Made by a program: the position numbers and the translations under genes. Below, piece by piece: positions 15,001 to 30,000 of a DNA stretch of 64,000 bases. Positions within the stretch are counted from its first letter, which is position 1; every line of letters starts with the position of its first letter. A model generated the notes under the pieces. It did no database searches, had not been told where the DNA came from, and saw only the letters and a list, made by a program, of their open reading frames with translations. Source of the stretch: Conchocele bisecta (lineage: Eukaryota > Mollusca > Bivalvia > Lucinida > Thyasiridae); contig CM055279.1 of the NCBI GenBank assembly GCA_029237695.1, positions 5,598,323 to 5,662,322 on the forward strand, read 5' to 3'.

Positions 15001-18000
15001 GTACTTAAAAAAAAATGTTGAAAATATTCCACCTCGGTCAAAAATTACACAGGTTTAAATACTCGTACAATTTTTATTGTTTTCAACATCGTGCGCAATT
15101 CATGTGAAGAACATGCACCAGGTATTGCTATCATGATCCTATCATGTCACTAATCCCTGTTTACATACATGGAATGTGGATCATAACTGCACACCCAATT
15201 TCAAAATGCATACTATTATGTCTGTAAAAAGTAGGGTATTAACTGTCTGTCGCGTTGGCGGAGCTAGCTTCTTTCCGAGCGGGTGTGTGTGTGTGTGCGT
15301 GTGTGCGTGTGGGTCAAACAAATGCAGTCAGACAAATTCTTTATTTCCTACATTCTATTCTTTTTGTGACTAACTCTGCATGCAAGTCGCGAAGCGGTGA
15401 AAATACAGCCAACAAATTAGTAGGAGTAGTTTTCTCATTTCTCTCTACAAATATGTCTTGGAGTTTCATTAGAATTGAGTCCTCCGGACTCCTGAGGTCT
15501 CAATTCTCCTTAAATACCAAGACATATTCATGATATGTACAGGCAGAAATGTAAGAAAATATAATGAATGGTCAGCTAATGTTTTTGAAATGTATAGCCC
15601 ACGAGTTTCCCAGCATACAAAGAGTAAAGGTGCGTATTGGTGTATTTTACACTTATTTTAGCAGAATATGCATTGATTATCAAAAGTGGGAGTACAAAAT
15701 ACTCACAGCAATGTGAAAATATGCATTGATTTTCAAATTTAGTAATGAAAACTGTAAAAAGTTGAACACTGGTCACAATAATACATCTGTAAATGTAAAA
15801 TATGCATTGAATTTGAAATATGGGGCTATAATACATGTACTCTTTAGACACAAAACTTATCTGGAGCTCTGAGTTACTTTTGTCAGAAGAAATGCAAGTT
15901 AAAAGTGGCTGCCTAAAATTGTGGAGGAACATTTACAATGTACATCACACCACGGCGACACTCCGCTGGCTACGATACTGCATTGCATTTGATAGTGCAT
16001 AAACATCAAATGTATAATCCCATTAATAAGACCTATCCCAATATGTTGCTGTGACTGGAGAAATGGGGCTTATGGGATCTGTGACCAGTGCAGCTCCTGA
16101 TCAAATAGCACACTCGATCCTGTAGCCTGGCACATATTGCTAGTTAGATGCACATATGGTAGATCTTTGATGGAATGGCAAACAGTGAAGATACTGATCT
16201 ATACTGGTCGCAAAACCCATAAGCCCTGTTTATAGTCACAGCCACATTTCATGTGAATTTCAAATAAAATGTTATCTTTCCGAAAATAATTGATTGGTTG
16301 ATTGGTTGATTGGTTGATTGATTAAGATGTGCATGTATATGAAAGCCTTGCATCAGCGAAAAAGAATGTACCCAGATTAGACAGAACACATACATTAGCT
16401 TTATGAAGGTCACCTTAACCCATTAGACATGGTATACAATTAATATTTTGAGAGAAAACAAATCCGTAATTTCATTATTTCATCTTGGAAGTATATGTTG
16501 TTACCACTCATTTGAACCGTCTCGTCGAGACAGTTCAAATGAGTGGTAACAACATATACCTTTATGGAAAAAAAATATAAATATTGTATCCTTAGACTGA
16601 AATGGGTTAATCAGAGTATAACAGAACTTGGTATGTCTGCATGGCATAACCTAGCTGACTGGCCTAATTCAGATCTACACGTATTATGCTAGCGCAAAAT
16701 CCTGAGTGGAAAACCCTGGCAAAACCTCCCTGTACAATGTGGTGGAAATATACTGTATATATCAGTGCTATATATACCGTGTATATATCAGTGCTATATA
16801 TAACGACGGAATATGTGGCTGTGACTGGAGAAATGGGGCTTATGGGATTTGTGACCAGTGTAGCTACTGATCAAATAGCACAGTCCTGTAGCATCCTGTA
16901 ACCTATCCCGATATGTGGCTGTGACTGGAGAAATGGGGCTTATGTGATTTGTGACCAGTGTAGCTCCTGATCAAATAGCATACTACTGTAACCTATCCCA
17001 CTTTTTACTAGGTAACCTGCCCTGACTGAATACGTACTGAGTGATAACATATTGTTGTATCATGCATTGACCTGATACAAACATCCAGGTTACGACCAAG
17101 TGAAAACTGACGTTCCATTGGTCAGATGACGTCACGTGATGTTATCAAATGACATCAGTGTAATGACACAACACAAACAAGTCTACCACGGGATACAATT
17201 ATAGTAGTATGAAAAAATCCTATTTTCTTTATTTCATCTCAAAAGTATTTTTCTTTATTTCATCTCAAAAGTATATGTTGTTACCACTCATTTGAACCGT
17301 CTCGACGAGACGGTTCAAATGAGTGGTAACAACATATACCTTTATGGAGAAATAAACAAAATAATGAGATTTTTCAACACCAATTATCGTATCTTTAGAC
17401 TGAAATGGGTTAAGGATCGATTCAGCTCTAAGAAACACATACCATCCTATCCTCCAAAGACAACAGGAAAGTTTTCCTTACTAAACAGCAAACTTTACGC
17501 TGTAGGCAATGATCAGACCGCACAAGCATTTATGCGTGACCGAATCGACTCCTACCTTATAGCTACCCACATCTCAATGCCCCCAGAGACATGGGGGAGG
17601 GGGACAGACACTACATTATTGTATGGCTGACCTAACATGGGGGAGGGGGTCACATTATGCTATAGTACGGTAGGCCTAATCTTGAAAACAGTCCGAGACG
17701 TACGTGCATGGTATATCCTGAAATTCCCACCCCTGCTAATATTTACCTTGGACGCCGTCACGTACGTTGTACAACTTGTTGCATAAGGCCATTGACATGA
17801 AAGGTGAAACTGACAAACGGAAGCGAGACCTACAGGTGCTTTAGCTGTACAAACCAACAGACTGATTAATCTTTAGCAAATAGCGAACGACCCGTTAAAC
17901 ATTGACTTAACATTGATTAGTAAATATGCGAAACACGCAAACACTATTGAAAACATATTTATACATAACCTAAATCAATTTATACATAAGCTAGTGGATT

Positions 18001-21000
18001 TACTGATTTAAATTGTTTGCCAATAAGACAAATGTGGGCTTATTGGTTTTTGAATACTGTAGCATCTGAGCAGATTAGCTCATGTGTCTCCACCCGATAC
18101 ATCCACATCAGAAGTTTCCATGTCATATTAAGGCCGACTTGTTTAACTTACAGTGGCACATCTCAACCAGACACCCTGGGAGGTCCATAAATTCAGCACA
18201 AAAAAAAAAAAAAAAACAACGTTCAGCTCGGAAATACCAGTAGCAAACAGTGTATGCCCTGATCAGACTGTGAAGATGTGCAGGCTGATCCGGGGCTACA
18301 CTGGTCTTGATAAGTCAGTCCCCTTTTGTTGTGGTGAAATATAAATGCCATAATTCCCACGCACAAGAATGTGTACAATGTTTAAGTACATTAAGTCACG
18401 TATTGCTCGTACGCCTCGTACACCTCGGTCTTACGTAATTTACGGAGTTATTACACGTGGCTTAATTTAAATGCCTTGAGAAAAACATGTGGCTGTGACT
18501 GGAGAAATGCGGCTTTTGCGACCAGTGTAGATCCAGATCAGGATCTGCACTGTTCGCTATTCCATCAATGAAGCAACCGTCTTGTTTCTAACAAGAAATC
18601 GTTATTAGGTCAAATGCATAAATTTGCTGTGACTAGAGAAATTGGGCTTATTGGTTTTGCGACCAGTGTAGATTCAGATCAGCCTGTGCATCCGCAGTCT
18701 GATCAGGATCTACACTGTTCGCCATTCCATCAATGCAACACCTGTCATGCTTCTAACAAGAAATATAGATCGTTATTCAGCTACAGGAGTGTGCCATTTG
18801 ATCAAGAGCTACACTGGTCACAAATCTGATAAAAAACATTTCTCGAGGCACAGCTAAATGCATAAACTAGCGACCGAGTAGCCTCAGATCAGGAGAGTAT
18901 TCAGTGAGGTCGCGGCTCGCCATATTGTTAATAAAATATTCCAGACGTGGCCCCATACGATCTGTATTGATTGAATGATCAGGTATTACATCAGACGAAC
19001 AGCAAGGTCATACATATACAAACAGGGAGAAGGAAGCATGGAAAATTTAGCACTGAAATGACAATCTTTTTTTAAAGCTGGGGTTGAAGGTTACTATTTT
19101 ATTTTTATTTCTTATTTCATTACTTAACCATTTCACCATAACTGGAATGGAATTTTATATGTTAATTTTGCAAACAATCCAATGGTCACAAAATGATTTT
19201 CAGACTAGTCCATATTTGAAAAGGGGCTGTTTTTGTTCTCAAAAATAGGAAAATTACTTGCAAAAAGTGTAGATCCTGATGAGACGGCTCGTCACGAGCC
19301 GGCTCATCTGGATATATACAGTATACACTGTTTGCCAATACCAGTATACAGCCCTTTGGTGTTAAAAGGGTTAAAGGGGCAGATCAGGATTTTTAAAAAA
19401 AATGATATAAAAAATAAAAACGTGTTTTCATCATAGAAAGTGATACCACAATAACCCTACATATCTGGGCACACTTTGTTTTGGGAAAATTCCTGTAAAA
19501 TAAAATAGAAGTTTCCCAATACAAATTGCGTCTCAAGAGACCATTACATGTATATTGCCAACTCAGCATAATTAAATGTATGTTAACCATATTTTGGTAA
19601 ACAATGTATTTATATACTTTAGTCAGACTTTAACTGGTATGCGTGGCTGTGACTGGAGAAATGGGGCTCAGGGGAAGTTGCGACCAGTGTAGATCCAAAT
19701 CAGGATCTGCACTGTTCGCCATTCCACCAATGAAACATCTAACAACAAATATAGATAATTATAAGGCGACAGGAGTGTGCTAGCTATTTGACCAGGAGCT
19801 ACGTATACACTGGCCGCAAATCCCATTTCTCCTGTCACATAGATGTTTTAATTATACATATATCAGCTGGCCCAGTAAACTGTAAATGACTGCTAAAACT
19901 ACAATAATCACGTTTCACGTTTCCAGAGAAGAAATAAGAGTTATTCAACTACAATGCACGAGTTTGAAAACTTTGTCCGATTTACAGCAGCCGATTTCAC
20001 CAACATTGCAAAGTATACTTTTCTAGCAAAGTATACTTTGAGGGAGAAACTTTCAATTTTAGGATAAATTTATTAATTTTTATTATACTGAATTTATTAC
20101 ATTATCACAGCCATTTTGGCTGTGATAATGTAATAAATTCAGTATAATAATTCTGCATACTTTTAATCATCAAATATATGCAGTGACGTTAGTTCTATAT
20201 GAAATAATGAATTTCGGAAAAAATAAATGATTACTCCTCAAAGTATACTTTGCTAGAAAACTATGCTTTGCAATGTTGGTGAAATCGGCTACAGATGTCA
20301 AGGGAAATAAATCCGGTATTTCAAAATGGTAGTGGAATACATACTCTTCGATTGATTGATTATTGCTGTTTAACGGTCTATCAACAACTGAGGTTATTTA
20401 ACTCTTTTTGCGTGCTAGCGGCGAAAATATCCGCCAAACGAATTAAGAGTGTATGTTTTATTTCTCTCTGTAAATATGTCTTGAAAGTTCATTAGAATCG
20501 AGTCCTCAAGACTCAATTCTAATGAAATTCCAAGACATATTCATGATATTTACGGGAAGAAATACAAGAAAATATAATGATTCTTTGTCCGCTAGTTTTG
20601 AATTATTTATAGCCCACAAGTTTCCCAGCATGTAAAGAGTTAAGGCTGGGCCAACGGGTTCGATCCCTCCCGTATTTAACCTGCTGCATAGGGGGGAAAA
20701 TCCCAAAATCAGAACGGAATATTTACATCGAGAAAATAAATATTCAGCCCTGAAATTAGAATAACCTGACCTGGTGCCAGGTCCAATACCACACCAAAGT
20801 CACTTGGCCCCTTCCCCTAAAAGTAATACGAATAATCGTAATACTCACATAAGGGGTATGTATAACCAGGTCTCTGATCGGGATTCCAATAAGGGTGAAC
20901 CCCGATCGTTACATTACACATCACGACTACTCCCACCTGCCTACATGCTCTTTGAGGAATGTGAAGTTTGCTCTTAGACTAACTTATTTATAAGGTTGTC

Positions 21001-24000
21001 AAAATCACTTTGTAGCATGTATGTTTGTTTGTTTGTTGGGGTTTAACGGCCTATCAACAGCTACGGTCATTTAAGGCCGAGTCAATGGGTTTAGTACTAA
21101 ATCCCATATATTACCTGTACAAGTACATGTACATGGGGGGAAAAACCCAAAATCAGAACTGAATATTTAAAAATAAAAAAAACTATACATTCAGCCCTGA
21201 AATCAGAATAATCCTGATCTGAAGCTAAGGTCCTCGCCACACCAGAATCACTCGGGCCCCCTCCCCTCCCAAAAGCAGTAGGATCAGTAATAATCTTACT
21301 ACTTTTATAATGGGCAATAACATGTAATATTAATCACTATATGTGGCTGTGACTGGAGACATGGGTCTTATGGGTTTTGTGACCAGTGTAGTTCCGGATT
21401 TCTGCTATATCAATGTCATTTGCATATTTATTACACTAGTGTATTATGATTTTTATTACACTGTGTTATTAAACTGTGAAGGCCCATTATAAGGAATAAG
21501 ATAGGCTTTGATGGAGACGGTATTATTATTAAATGCATGTTTACACATGCTTTTACACATGCTGGTAAAATAACAGAAAACACTTGATAACCTTCAAGCT
21601 TTTGTGGATTGGTGAAGAATAAATTCTTTGCCCCAGCTTTTGTACAATAAGTGTATATTGAAACTTGAGCAATCATTCAGAAGTTTGTATTCGCCGTTAG
21701 CGATACTACAATTACCTGTTTTGGGTCATGTCCCGATTTGGAAGACATTCAAAAAACGTCATTCAAATATGTTTGGGATTAAACTGGCAACTGATTACTG
21801 AAAGTAAATAAACATAGAAGGTTGAATATTGTTTAATACGATCGACAAGGTCGCTAATATTTGTGTGCGAAACCTTGATTGAAATGTTGTGGCTGGATGG
21901 TGTTTACTCTACATGCCAATATATTTTGTTAGCCCTTACAGTGCAGAATTTACTTTAACCCTTTGAACCCGAAAGCCCGTTATAGCAGTTTATGCAAACA
22001 GTGCAGATCCGGAAGAGCTGGCTCGTAACGAGCCGTCTCATCAGGATCTGTACTTTTTGAAAGTCATTTTCATATTTTTGAGAAAACATACCACCTTTTT
22101 ATAAATGGACTAGTCTGAAATGATTTTGTGACGGTTGGATTGGTTGCAATATTAACATATCAAAATCCATTCCAGGGGCCCGTTTCACTAAACTTCTTAT
22201 GACTAAAATGTTCGTAAGTGCAAAATTATGATAGTCTGTAAATTTCACATTAACAATGTTTTCTTGTTAATAATTGTTGGATTTACATTTATTGAGCATA
22301 GGCTGCACATGCAGCCAGCCTATGCTCAATAAATGTAAATCCATCAATTGAAATTTGCAGACGATTCTAAATTTGCGCTTACGAACATTTTAGTCATAAG
22401 AAGTTTAGTGAAACGGCCCCCAGTTACTTAGGGGTGGATCGGTTTAGTACAATCAACAGTTTCGGAAGGGAGTTAAAATCGTCTCCAAAATGTGCTTTTT
22501 TGTTGTTAGTAAGACAGATTCGAAGAGAAAATAAGTGTGAAGATAATTATTCCTAGCACGAAACACTTATCCCCGACAAAGTGTAAGAAATCAAATCATT
22601 CAATAACATATGGCTGCTTTTGGGTCGACAGTAAATGAAAAATAAATGACTAAAAGTTTGTTGTTTTTTTTCCTTTCTCTGACCCAAAAATAGACAATGC
22701 GAATTGAGCTACTAGCTGTGTATTTATAAATAATTTAATTAGCAATGAGATACAATGTTGTCATGTCAATGAAGAGCTGTTGGACACAGAAAATGCAGTT
22801 TGCTGGCGAATGTGCATATTCTTAACCGAAAGTGCTAAGTGTTTAAGCAAAGTTGCGAAAAACAAAGGTCAATGTCATATTAAGGGTAGCATGAGTGTGT
22901 GGCATTTGTGCACAAATATAATGTATTGAAATGTTAAAGTAATCCTTCAAGGATATAGAAGTCTCGACAGAATTGAGAAACAGGCAAAGTTCAGAGGGTT
23001 GGTGTTTATTAGAGCATGGGTGTCTATTAGAATCCAGGGATTCCGTTGGCAATCGCCACTTTCGCAATTGGCAATAAAAATAAACAATTGGCGATAATAA
23101 ATTACAATTTTCGAAAAAAAAATAAAAAATATAAAAAAAAATTCATTTTTTTTTCTCTCGAAAATTGTAATTTTTTATCGCCAATTGTTTATTTTTTTGG
23201 AAGTGGCGATTTTTTTATTTTCCCCAACGGAATCCCTGGAATCATTACGGTATTGTGTTTGTAACCTGAGTGTTTCCCCCAGATCAGGGTATTCAGTATT
23301 GAAAGGGTTATTTCCATACAGTGGAACGTGAATAATGGAGTGAAAACACCATTCAACTCCCCTGCAATCAGGAAATTCAATTAATTGATCTAGACAGCAA
23401 ATCGTATAGTGAACTCACACAGTATGTGCACACAGTAGTGCAGTGCAGACACACACAGTACGTGCAGACAGACATGACTAGAACCAGAGCTCCAGTTAAG
23501 GTGCGAAATTTGGAGGTAAATTTCTTATTTCTCCATCAAAAATGGCAAGTTAGGAGTGCTTTAGAATCGTCTCAATGAGACGATTCTAAAGGACTCCCAA
23601 CTTGCCATTTTAGATGAAGAAATAACAAAATTTCACCCCAAGTTAGTCAAATTACGCACCTTAACTGGAGCTCTGACTAGAACCAGTCTTACAATCAACC
23701 CGAATGCAGTTGTGCATTTTGGATATGTGAACCGGCCAATTTCGCCTCGTCACGGATTTTAGTATAACGTACTTTTAACCAAATTTTATGAAATAAAGCG
23801 CACGGAAGGCGGAGAATTGTGTAGTGTGTAGAATCAGCAACTGCTGGTCGCATCCTGATCTTTCTAGAATGTTTCCTAAACACATGGAAAGACTTTTAAA
23901 AGAGTCAGAAATTGGCGCGATAAAGTTGTCAAACATTTCGGATTGATCGATTTATTGGTGTTTAACGTCCTATCAACAGCTAAAATCATTTAAGGCCGGG

Positions 24001-27000
24001 AAAAACTTTAGAACAGTTTTGATAACTTGGTATTTGAGCACAGGATGAGGTTAGACTGCCTGGTGGTCAGCTATAAAGCTCCCAATAGTTCTAGAACTTT
24101 TCAGGAACTGTAGCCCAATCCTCGCATTGTGGCATAGATGTAGTCAGAGGGCAGGGTCTACCATATGATCAGCAGAGCTCCAGATAAGGTGTGTATTTGG
24201 TGTATTTTACACACTTATTTTAGCAGAATACGCATTGATTATCAAAAGTGGGAGTACAAAATACTCACAGCAATGTGAAAAATACGCTAGGATTTTCAAA
24301 TTGAGTAGTGAAACTACTGTAATCAAGTTGAAAATTTACTTAGTAGAGCTGCCTGCAACTTTGCAGCTCAAATAAGTGAATTTTTAAATTTGTTGTAGAA
24401 TACACAAAAAGGCCATTCATTCCTTATCATTCCAGCATTTGAAATAAATTCATCAAGAAAATGTGTTTATTTTCCGTTTTCTTAAGAATTATTTTAACTG
24501 CGCCTGACGGTTACGGAAAGTAGTTTGGCATGGAGTTTACTGGGATATAAATTCTGGACAGAGACTTGCTACGGACCAATCAAATGTTAGGGAATTGTGT
24601 AAATATTTTTGTGCTGTAATTATTTAATTTTTCTTATCATTTGTTCCCTATTTAACCGGGAAGAAAATCCATAATACATTTGCAAAAGTGGAATATGCAT
24701 TGAATTTGAAATCTGGGCATATACTGTAACAGCCCTATATATTCGGGACACAATTTGCTTTGAGAAACCCCTATTAAATAGGGGTTTCACAAAGCAAATT
24801 GCATCCAAATACATTGTTATTGTGATGAAACCAGTACTGGCATATTAAAGCCCCTATACGGCTCAAGTTGCCGAATTTGGCCTCCTATTGGGTTTTCCCA
24901 CACATAAATCCAACAGTTTCTATTTACACACACTTCGAAACTGTTTGAATTCATTTTGGTACAAAAATGAGTTTGTAGTCGATGAAAATATCAATATTTG
25001 TTGATAAACAAACAACAGGTGCGTGTTTCAAAGCCCGATCGATTTTCCGATAGACGCTCGGGTCAACTCCTCAACTACCCGATTCGCGGCCGATGAATTC
25101 TGATAGCCGGAGTTTATCAACTCGCTTCCGAGCCGAAGCCGTTGGGTTACGGAAATGAAATTGTCAATATTGACATTTTGCACCGAGTGGTACACAAAAC
25201 AAGTTTTTGTTGTTTTCACATTGCGATTAAGATGTAAATCTCAAGACTTCAGATGTATCTATTAGGCAGTATATATGTTAGTTTTGTGTACTAAATCAGT
25301 TGCCAAACATGTTTTTGTCTTTGAAAAAATCGGAAAATTGTAATACTGAGCCGTTCAGGGCCTTTAACCTAAATATTGGCACGCTCACTGTTGTAGGGAA
25401 ACCATATATTTTATGTGTTGTCCCAAATAAATGGTGTCCGAATATATAGGGTTATTACGGTACTACACTTCAGATACAAAACTTATCTGGAGCCGTGGAT
25501 CAACCACAAAGATCCCATTACAGGTAGACAGACAGGAGTGTACTACATTCAGCTATGTTGGCAATTAACATCACCCAGATCTCAAGTTAAGGTGCGTAAT
25601 TTGTCCAACTTGCGGTGAAATTTTGTTATTTCTTCATCAAAAATGGCAAGCTGAGAGTCCTTTAGAATCGTCTCGTCGAGACGATTCTAAAGCACTCCCA
25701 ACTTGCCATTTTTGATGGAGAAATAAGAAATTTACCTCCAAATTACGCACCTTAACTGGAGCTGTGAACACCATCGCTATGTCACACTTGATTTACAAGC
25801 CATGATGTGCAGCACTTTAAGCCAGGATCTGGGAAAAATATTTTTTTTTTTATCTGTGAATGCTGGAAATTTTATATCAAAATGTACACGCTCCTTAACT
25901 CTTTGCATGCGGGGAAACCTTGTGGGCTATAAATAGTTCAAAACTAGCGGATAAAAATTCATCTTATTTTCTTGTATTTCTCCCCGTAAATATCATGAAT
26001 ATGTCTTGGAATTTCATTAGAATTGAGTCCTGAGGACTCAATTCTAATGAAATTTCAAGACATATTTACAAAGAGAAATAAAACATATAAATGTACTCCT
26101 AATTCGTTTGGCGGATATTTTCGCCGCTCTAAGCATGCAGAGTTAATTTGTGTCCAACTAGAAAATTGTTTGTACAAACAAAATGTCACTGTGGACAAGC
26201 AGTCATCAAGAAAACAGAACGAGACAGGGACACTTCTTACACTGACCCTTCAACTTGTGTTCACAAATTGCGTATTACAGCAACGATAAATATCACATGG
26301 ACAAATCTCATATCAGTAGCCGATTTCATCAAAATTACAAAGTATACTTATGTAGCAAAGTATACTTTGAGGGAGTAATCATTTATTTGTCCCGAAATGC
26401 ATTATTTCATATAGAACTAACGACTGCATATATTTGATGATTAAAAGTATGCATAATTATTATACTGAATAATGTAATAAATTCAGTATAATAAAAAATA
26501 ATAAATTTATCCTAAAAATGAAAATTGCTCCCACAAAGTATACTTTGCAATGTTGATGAAATAAGCTACAGGAGTACATTTTAAATGAAACAATATCCCT
26601 ACACAATTTGGTGATATAACTTGTGATAAACGTAACAGAGCCCAACAGGGGACGTAGAATTCTTTTTTTTTATTAATTTGTTCCCACAAAATAACAATTC
26701 GTTTCCACAAATTAACAATTTGTTCCCTTCCCTCGAATTGTTAAATTGAGGGAACCCACGAATTGTTAAATTGAGGGAAAGAATTGTCATTTCATGGGAA
26801 CGAATTGTTATATCGTGGTAAGGAATTGTTATATCGTGGGAACAAATTAATAAAAAAAATCTATGTCCCCTGCAGGGCTCCATAATAAACAGTGTACTAT
26901 TGCTTTAGCAGTGCCTGAAAATAGCAGCTTTTGCCAGTAGGTCCGGGACCTAACAAGGAAAAAAGCGAAAGGTCCGAAATGTGTGTGTGTTTCATGTGAA

Positions 27001-30000
27001 ATTACTTGTCACCCTACGTGTAAATCCACTGTGCCACCATAAATTATCTGGAAAAACAACAACCATAATAAGAACAGATTTTATAGCATCGCCACTGAAT
27101 GATGATCGCAATTTCACTTTTATCACAGGTCCAGCGGACTTGTTGCTTGTAAAATATAAAGGTCCGACATTAAAATTTGCAGGTCCATGACCTCGCACCA
27201 GTGCTATTTTCGGCCCTGTTTAGGTGCACAGGTTTGCATGGCCTAGTGCGCCACATTGTGATACTGTTTCTAAATATCAAGTTAGAATGATATTTTGTTC
27301 AACAATATTTCCAATATAACCTAGATATTGAAATAGAACAAACAGATGTTGATATTTTGTAAAGCTGATGCTGGAAAATTCGCAGTATGGTGACGCATAA
27401 AGCGGGATATGGTGGAACAAAACCGGCATCAAAATGGAAAATAACTGTTTTGTAAAATCAAGCTACTTACACGATCAACACAAAATCTGATACTGATTAC
27501 TTTGTGTGTAACGATATTTCACATACACAATAACATGCATGTGTTCATGTACTTGAACAAAATAAGAAATGTACCATTCACCTTGAGAAAGGTCAGGGCT
27601 CCATATAAGGAATTAGTAATTGAGTATTGTCACTCCATCATTTCTGAAGCAATTGGGTATTTCAAAATTTAAATTGGGTAAAATAAAATCACACTACTGT
27701 TTACACATCAACAAACAGCAATTATTGAATAGTTTGCTTCGAAATGAAAACATGTCTTAGTATTTCATTAGAATTGTCTCCTTGGAGACAATTCTAATGA
27801 AATACCAAGATGTGTTTTCATCGAAAATAAGAAAAATATGCTATATTTGTGGTCTGTTTGTTGTTTTCTGCAGCATGATAAAGGTATAAGTCTGCAGACA
27901 ATAACTTGTTTACAAACAAACGGGTCATAAACAAAACACAGAATAGGCGAGACAGTTGAGACAGGTAAATATACTCGTGCCAGTATTCCTTTTCAATATT
28001 GATTTTGAGATTTGTCATCAAGTGTTATGTAGTCGAGGGGTTAGAGTGACGGATATCAATGCCGTAGGTAGTGAGCTCGAATCTTAGTTTTTCATACACA
28101 TAATATTTTGATCTGTTTATATTTTATTATACATTTCTTTTTTGTGTGTTGCTCTAACAAATTACATTAATTAAGCATGAGATAGATTACATGTAGAACG
28201 TTAGTCTCACTTTGAAGAAAACTAATAACTATGCACTTTTCATATGTGTCTACATGAAGAATCTGGGAGTAAGAAACAGGGAATATGTACAATATAATAT
28301 TGACGAAAACACCCGGCCCTATGGACCTATATGTCACTTTCAAACTTTAGGTAACAAATGTATGTGTAAATATACAATATAAACTCGTATGTTCTCGCCG
28401 ATCATGTCACAATGAGGTCATACAGCAAGAGTGATAATTAACCCTCGCTGTTTCACTTATTCCCTTCTCCAGCAAGCAGTCATAAAAAGAACAGAATGAT
28501 ATCGACAAAAGTAATGCATTTTGTGAGGTTCGAACTCACGACCAGATAAAATGAATGCAAGTTCTGCAAACGTATGGATATTCTCCCGCTTCGATACCAC
28601 TGAGCCACACTACATGTCTATTTTACGCACCAAGATACACTATTACATTGACATGCATGCACGTGCACTTTATAATGTAGTTATTATGCACGACAACGAG
28701 GCTATGATATGATAATACACCTGGTATACCTATATTTGGACTCATCGATTGACCTCCAGCAACTTATTATCGTCTGTCATTTATACCACAAAATTTGTCT
28801 TGCTTTTTGATACTCGCTACTTCTGATTTCAATTGGGTTTTTGGCAACTTTAATTGGGTATTTAAGCAAATACACAGCTTACCTGGAGCACTGAAAGGTA
28901 ACCATGTACAGAGCAGTGTTCCGTGTGATTATAACTGCACGGTGAACGTAACACAAGACTGTCTAGCCACCGATTTATCCACCTCGTCTTCCTGGATATT
29001 TTGTTATCAAATTTATTTAGGTAATTTGAGGTTATAGATGCAAACTTACTTTATGCCAGCTATATTAACTCAATATCCAATTAGTTCTCAACATCACCCA
29101 CTGACAACAGATAGCTTATTTTGTACATATCTTAGTATCGATCGACTCGGCCAAATTTACCCACTAACAGCAAATCAATTTATTTTGTACATATCCTAGA
29201 ATCGATCAGACTCGCCCAAATTCACCCAATAACAACAAATTCGTTTTATTTTGTACATATCCTAGTATCGATCATACTTGCCCAAATTTCACCCGTCAAC
29301 TACAAATCACTTTATTTTGTACATATCCTAGTATCAACCAACACTCGCCCAAATTTCACACACTAACTACAAATCACTTTATTTTGTACATATCCTAGTA
29401 TCAACCAACACTCACCCAAATTTCACACACTAACTACAAATCACTTTATTTTGTACATATCCTAGTATCAACCAACACTCACCCAAATTTCACACACTAA
29501 CTACAAATCACTTTATTTTGTACATACCCTAGTATCAACCACATTCGCCCAAACTCACCTTGCAACAACAAATCACGTTATTCTGAAAATATCCTAGATC
29601 AATCAAAATCACTCGAATTTCATCAGCTGACAACTCGCCAAAATAAAAATCTTCCATATATGAGAAGCTTGGGATTAATTCTGGTTATATCCACATGCAT
29701 TTATATAAGCAAACAAAAAGGTTCCATTCTCAAATGATATCATGGAGAAATCTTTCATACACAGAGCTCCAGTTAAGGTGCGTAATTTGACCAACTTGGG
29801 GTGAAATTTTGTTATTTCTTCATCAAAAATGGCAAGTTGGGAGTCCTTTAGAATCGTCTCATTGAGACGATTCTAAAGCACTCCCAACTTGCCATTTTTG
29901 ATGTGATGGATTAGCCGGTCAGTCACACAGACATGATCATATGAACTGTAGACTTATTGTGTTCACACCAAACTTGCCACATTCTCAACATTCTGGCTTA

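Noticed and set aside
26981..27190. 69-codon ORF with repeated gly-pro phrases
   Set aside because: Lies inside a hAT-like element with inverted ends; the reversed copy at 43367 does not keep the frame.
28505..28615. Possible tRNA gene on the minus strand
   Set aside because: A- and B-box-like blocks are present but spacing is too long and stems do not pair; better explained as a SINE head.
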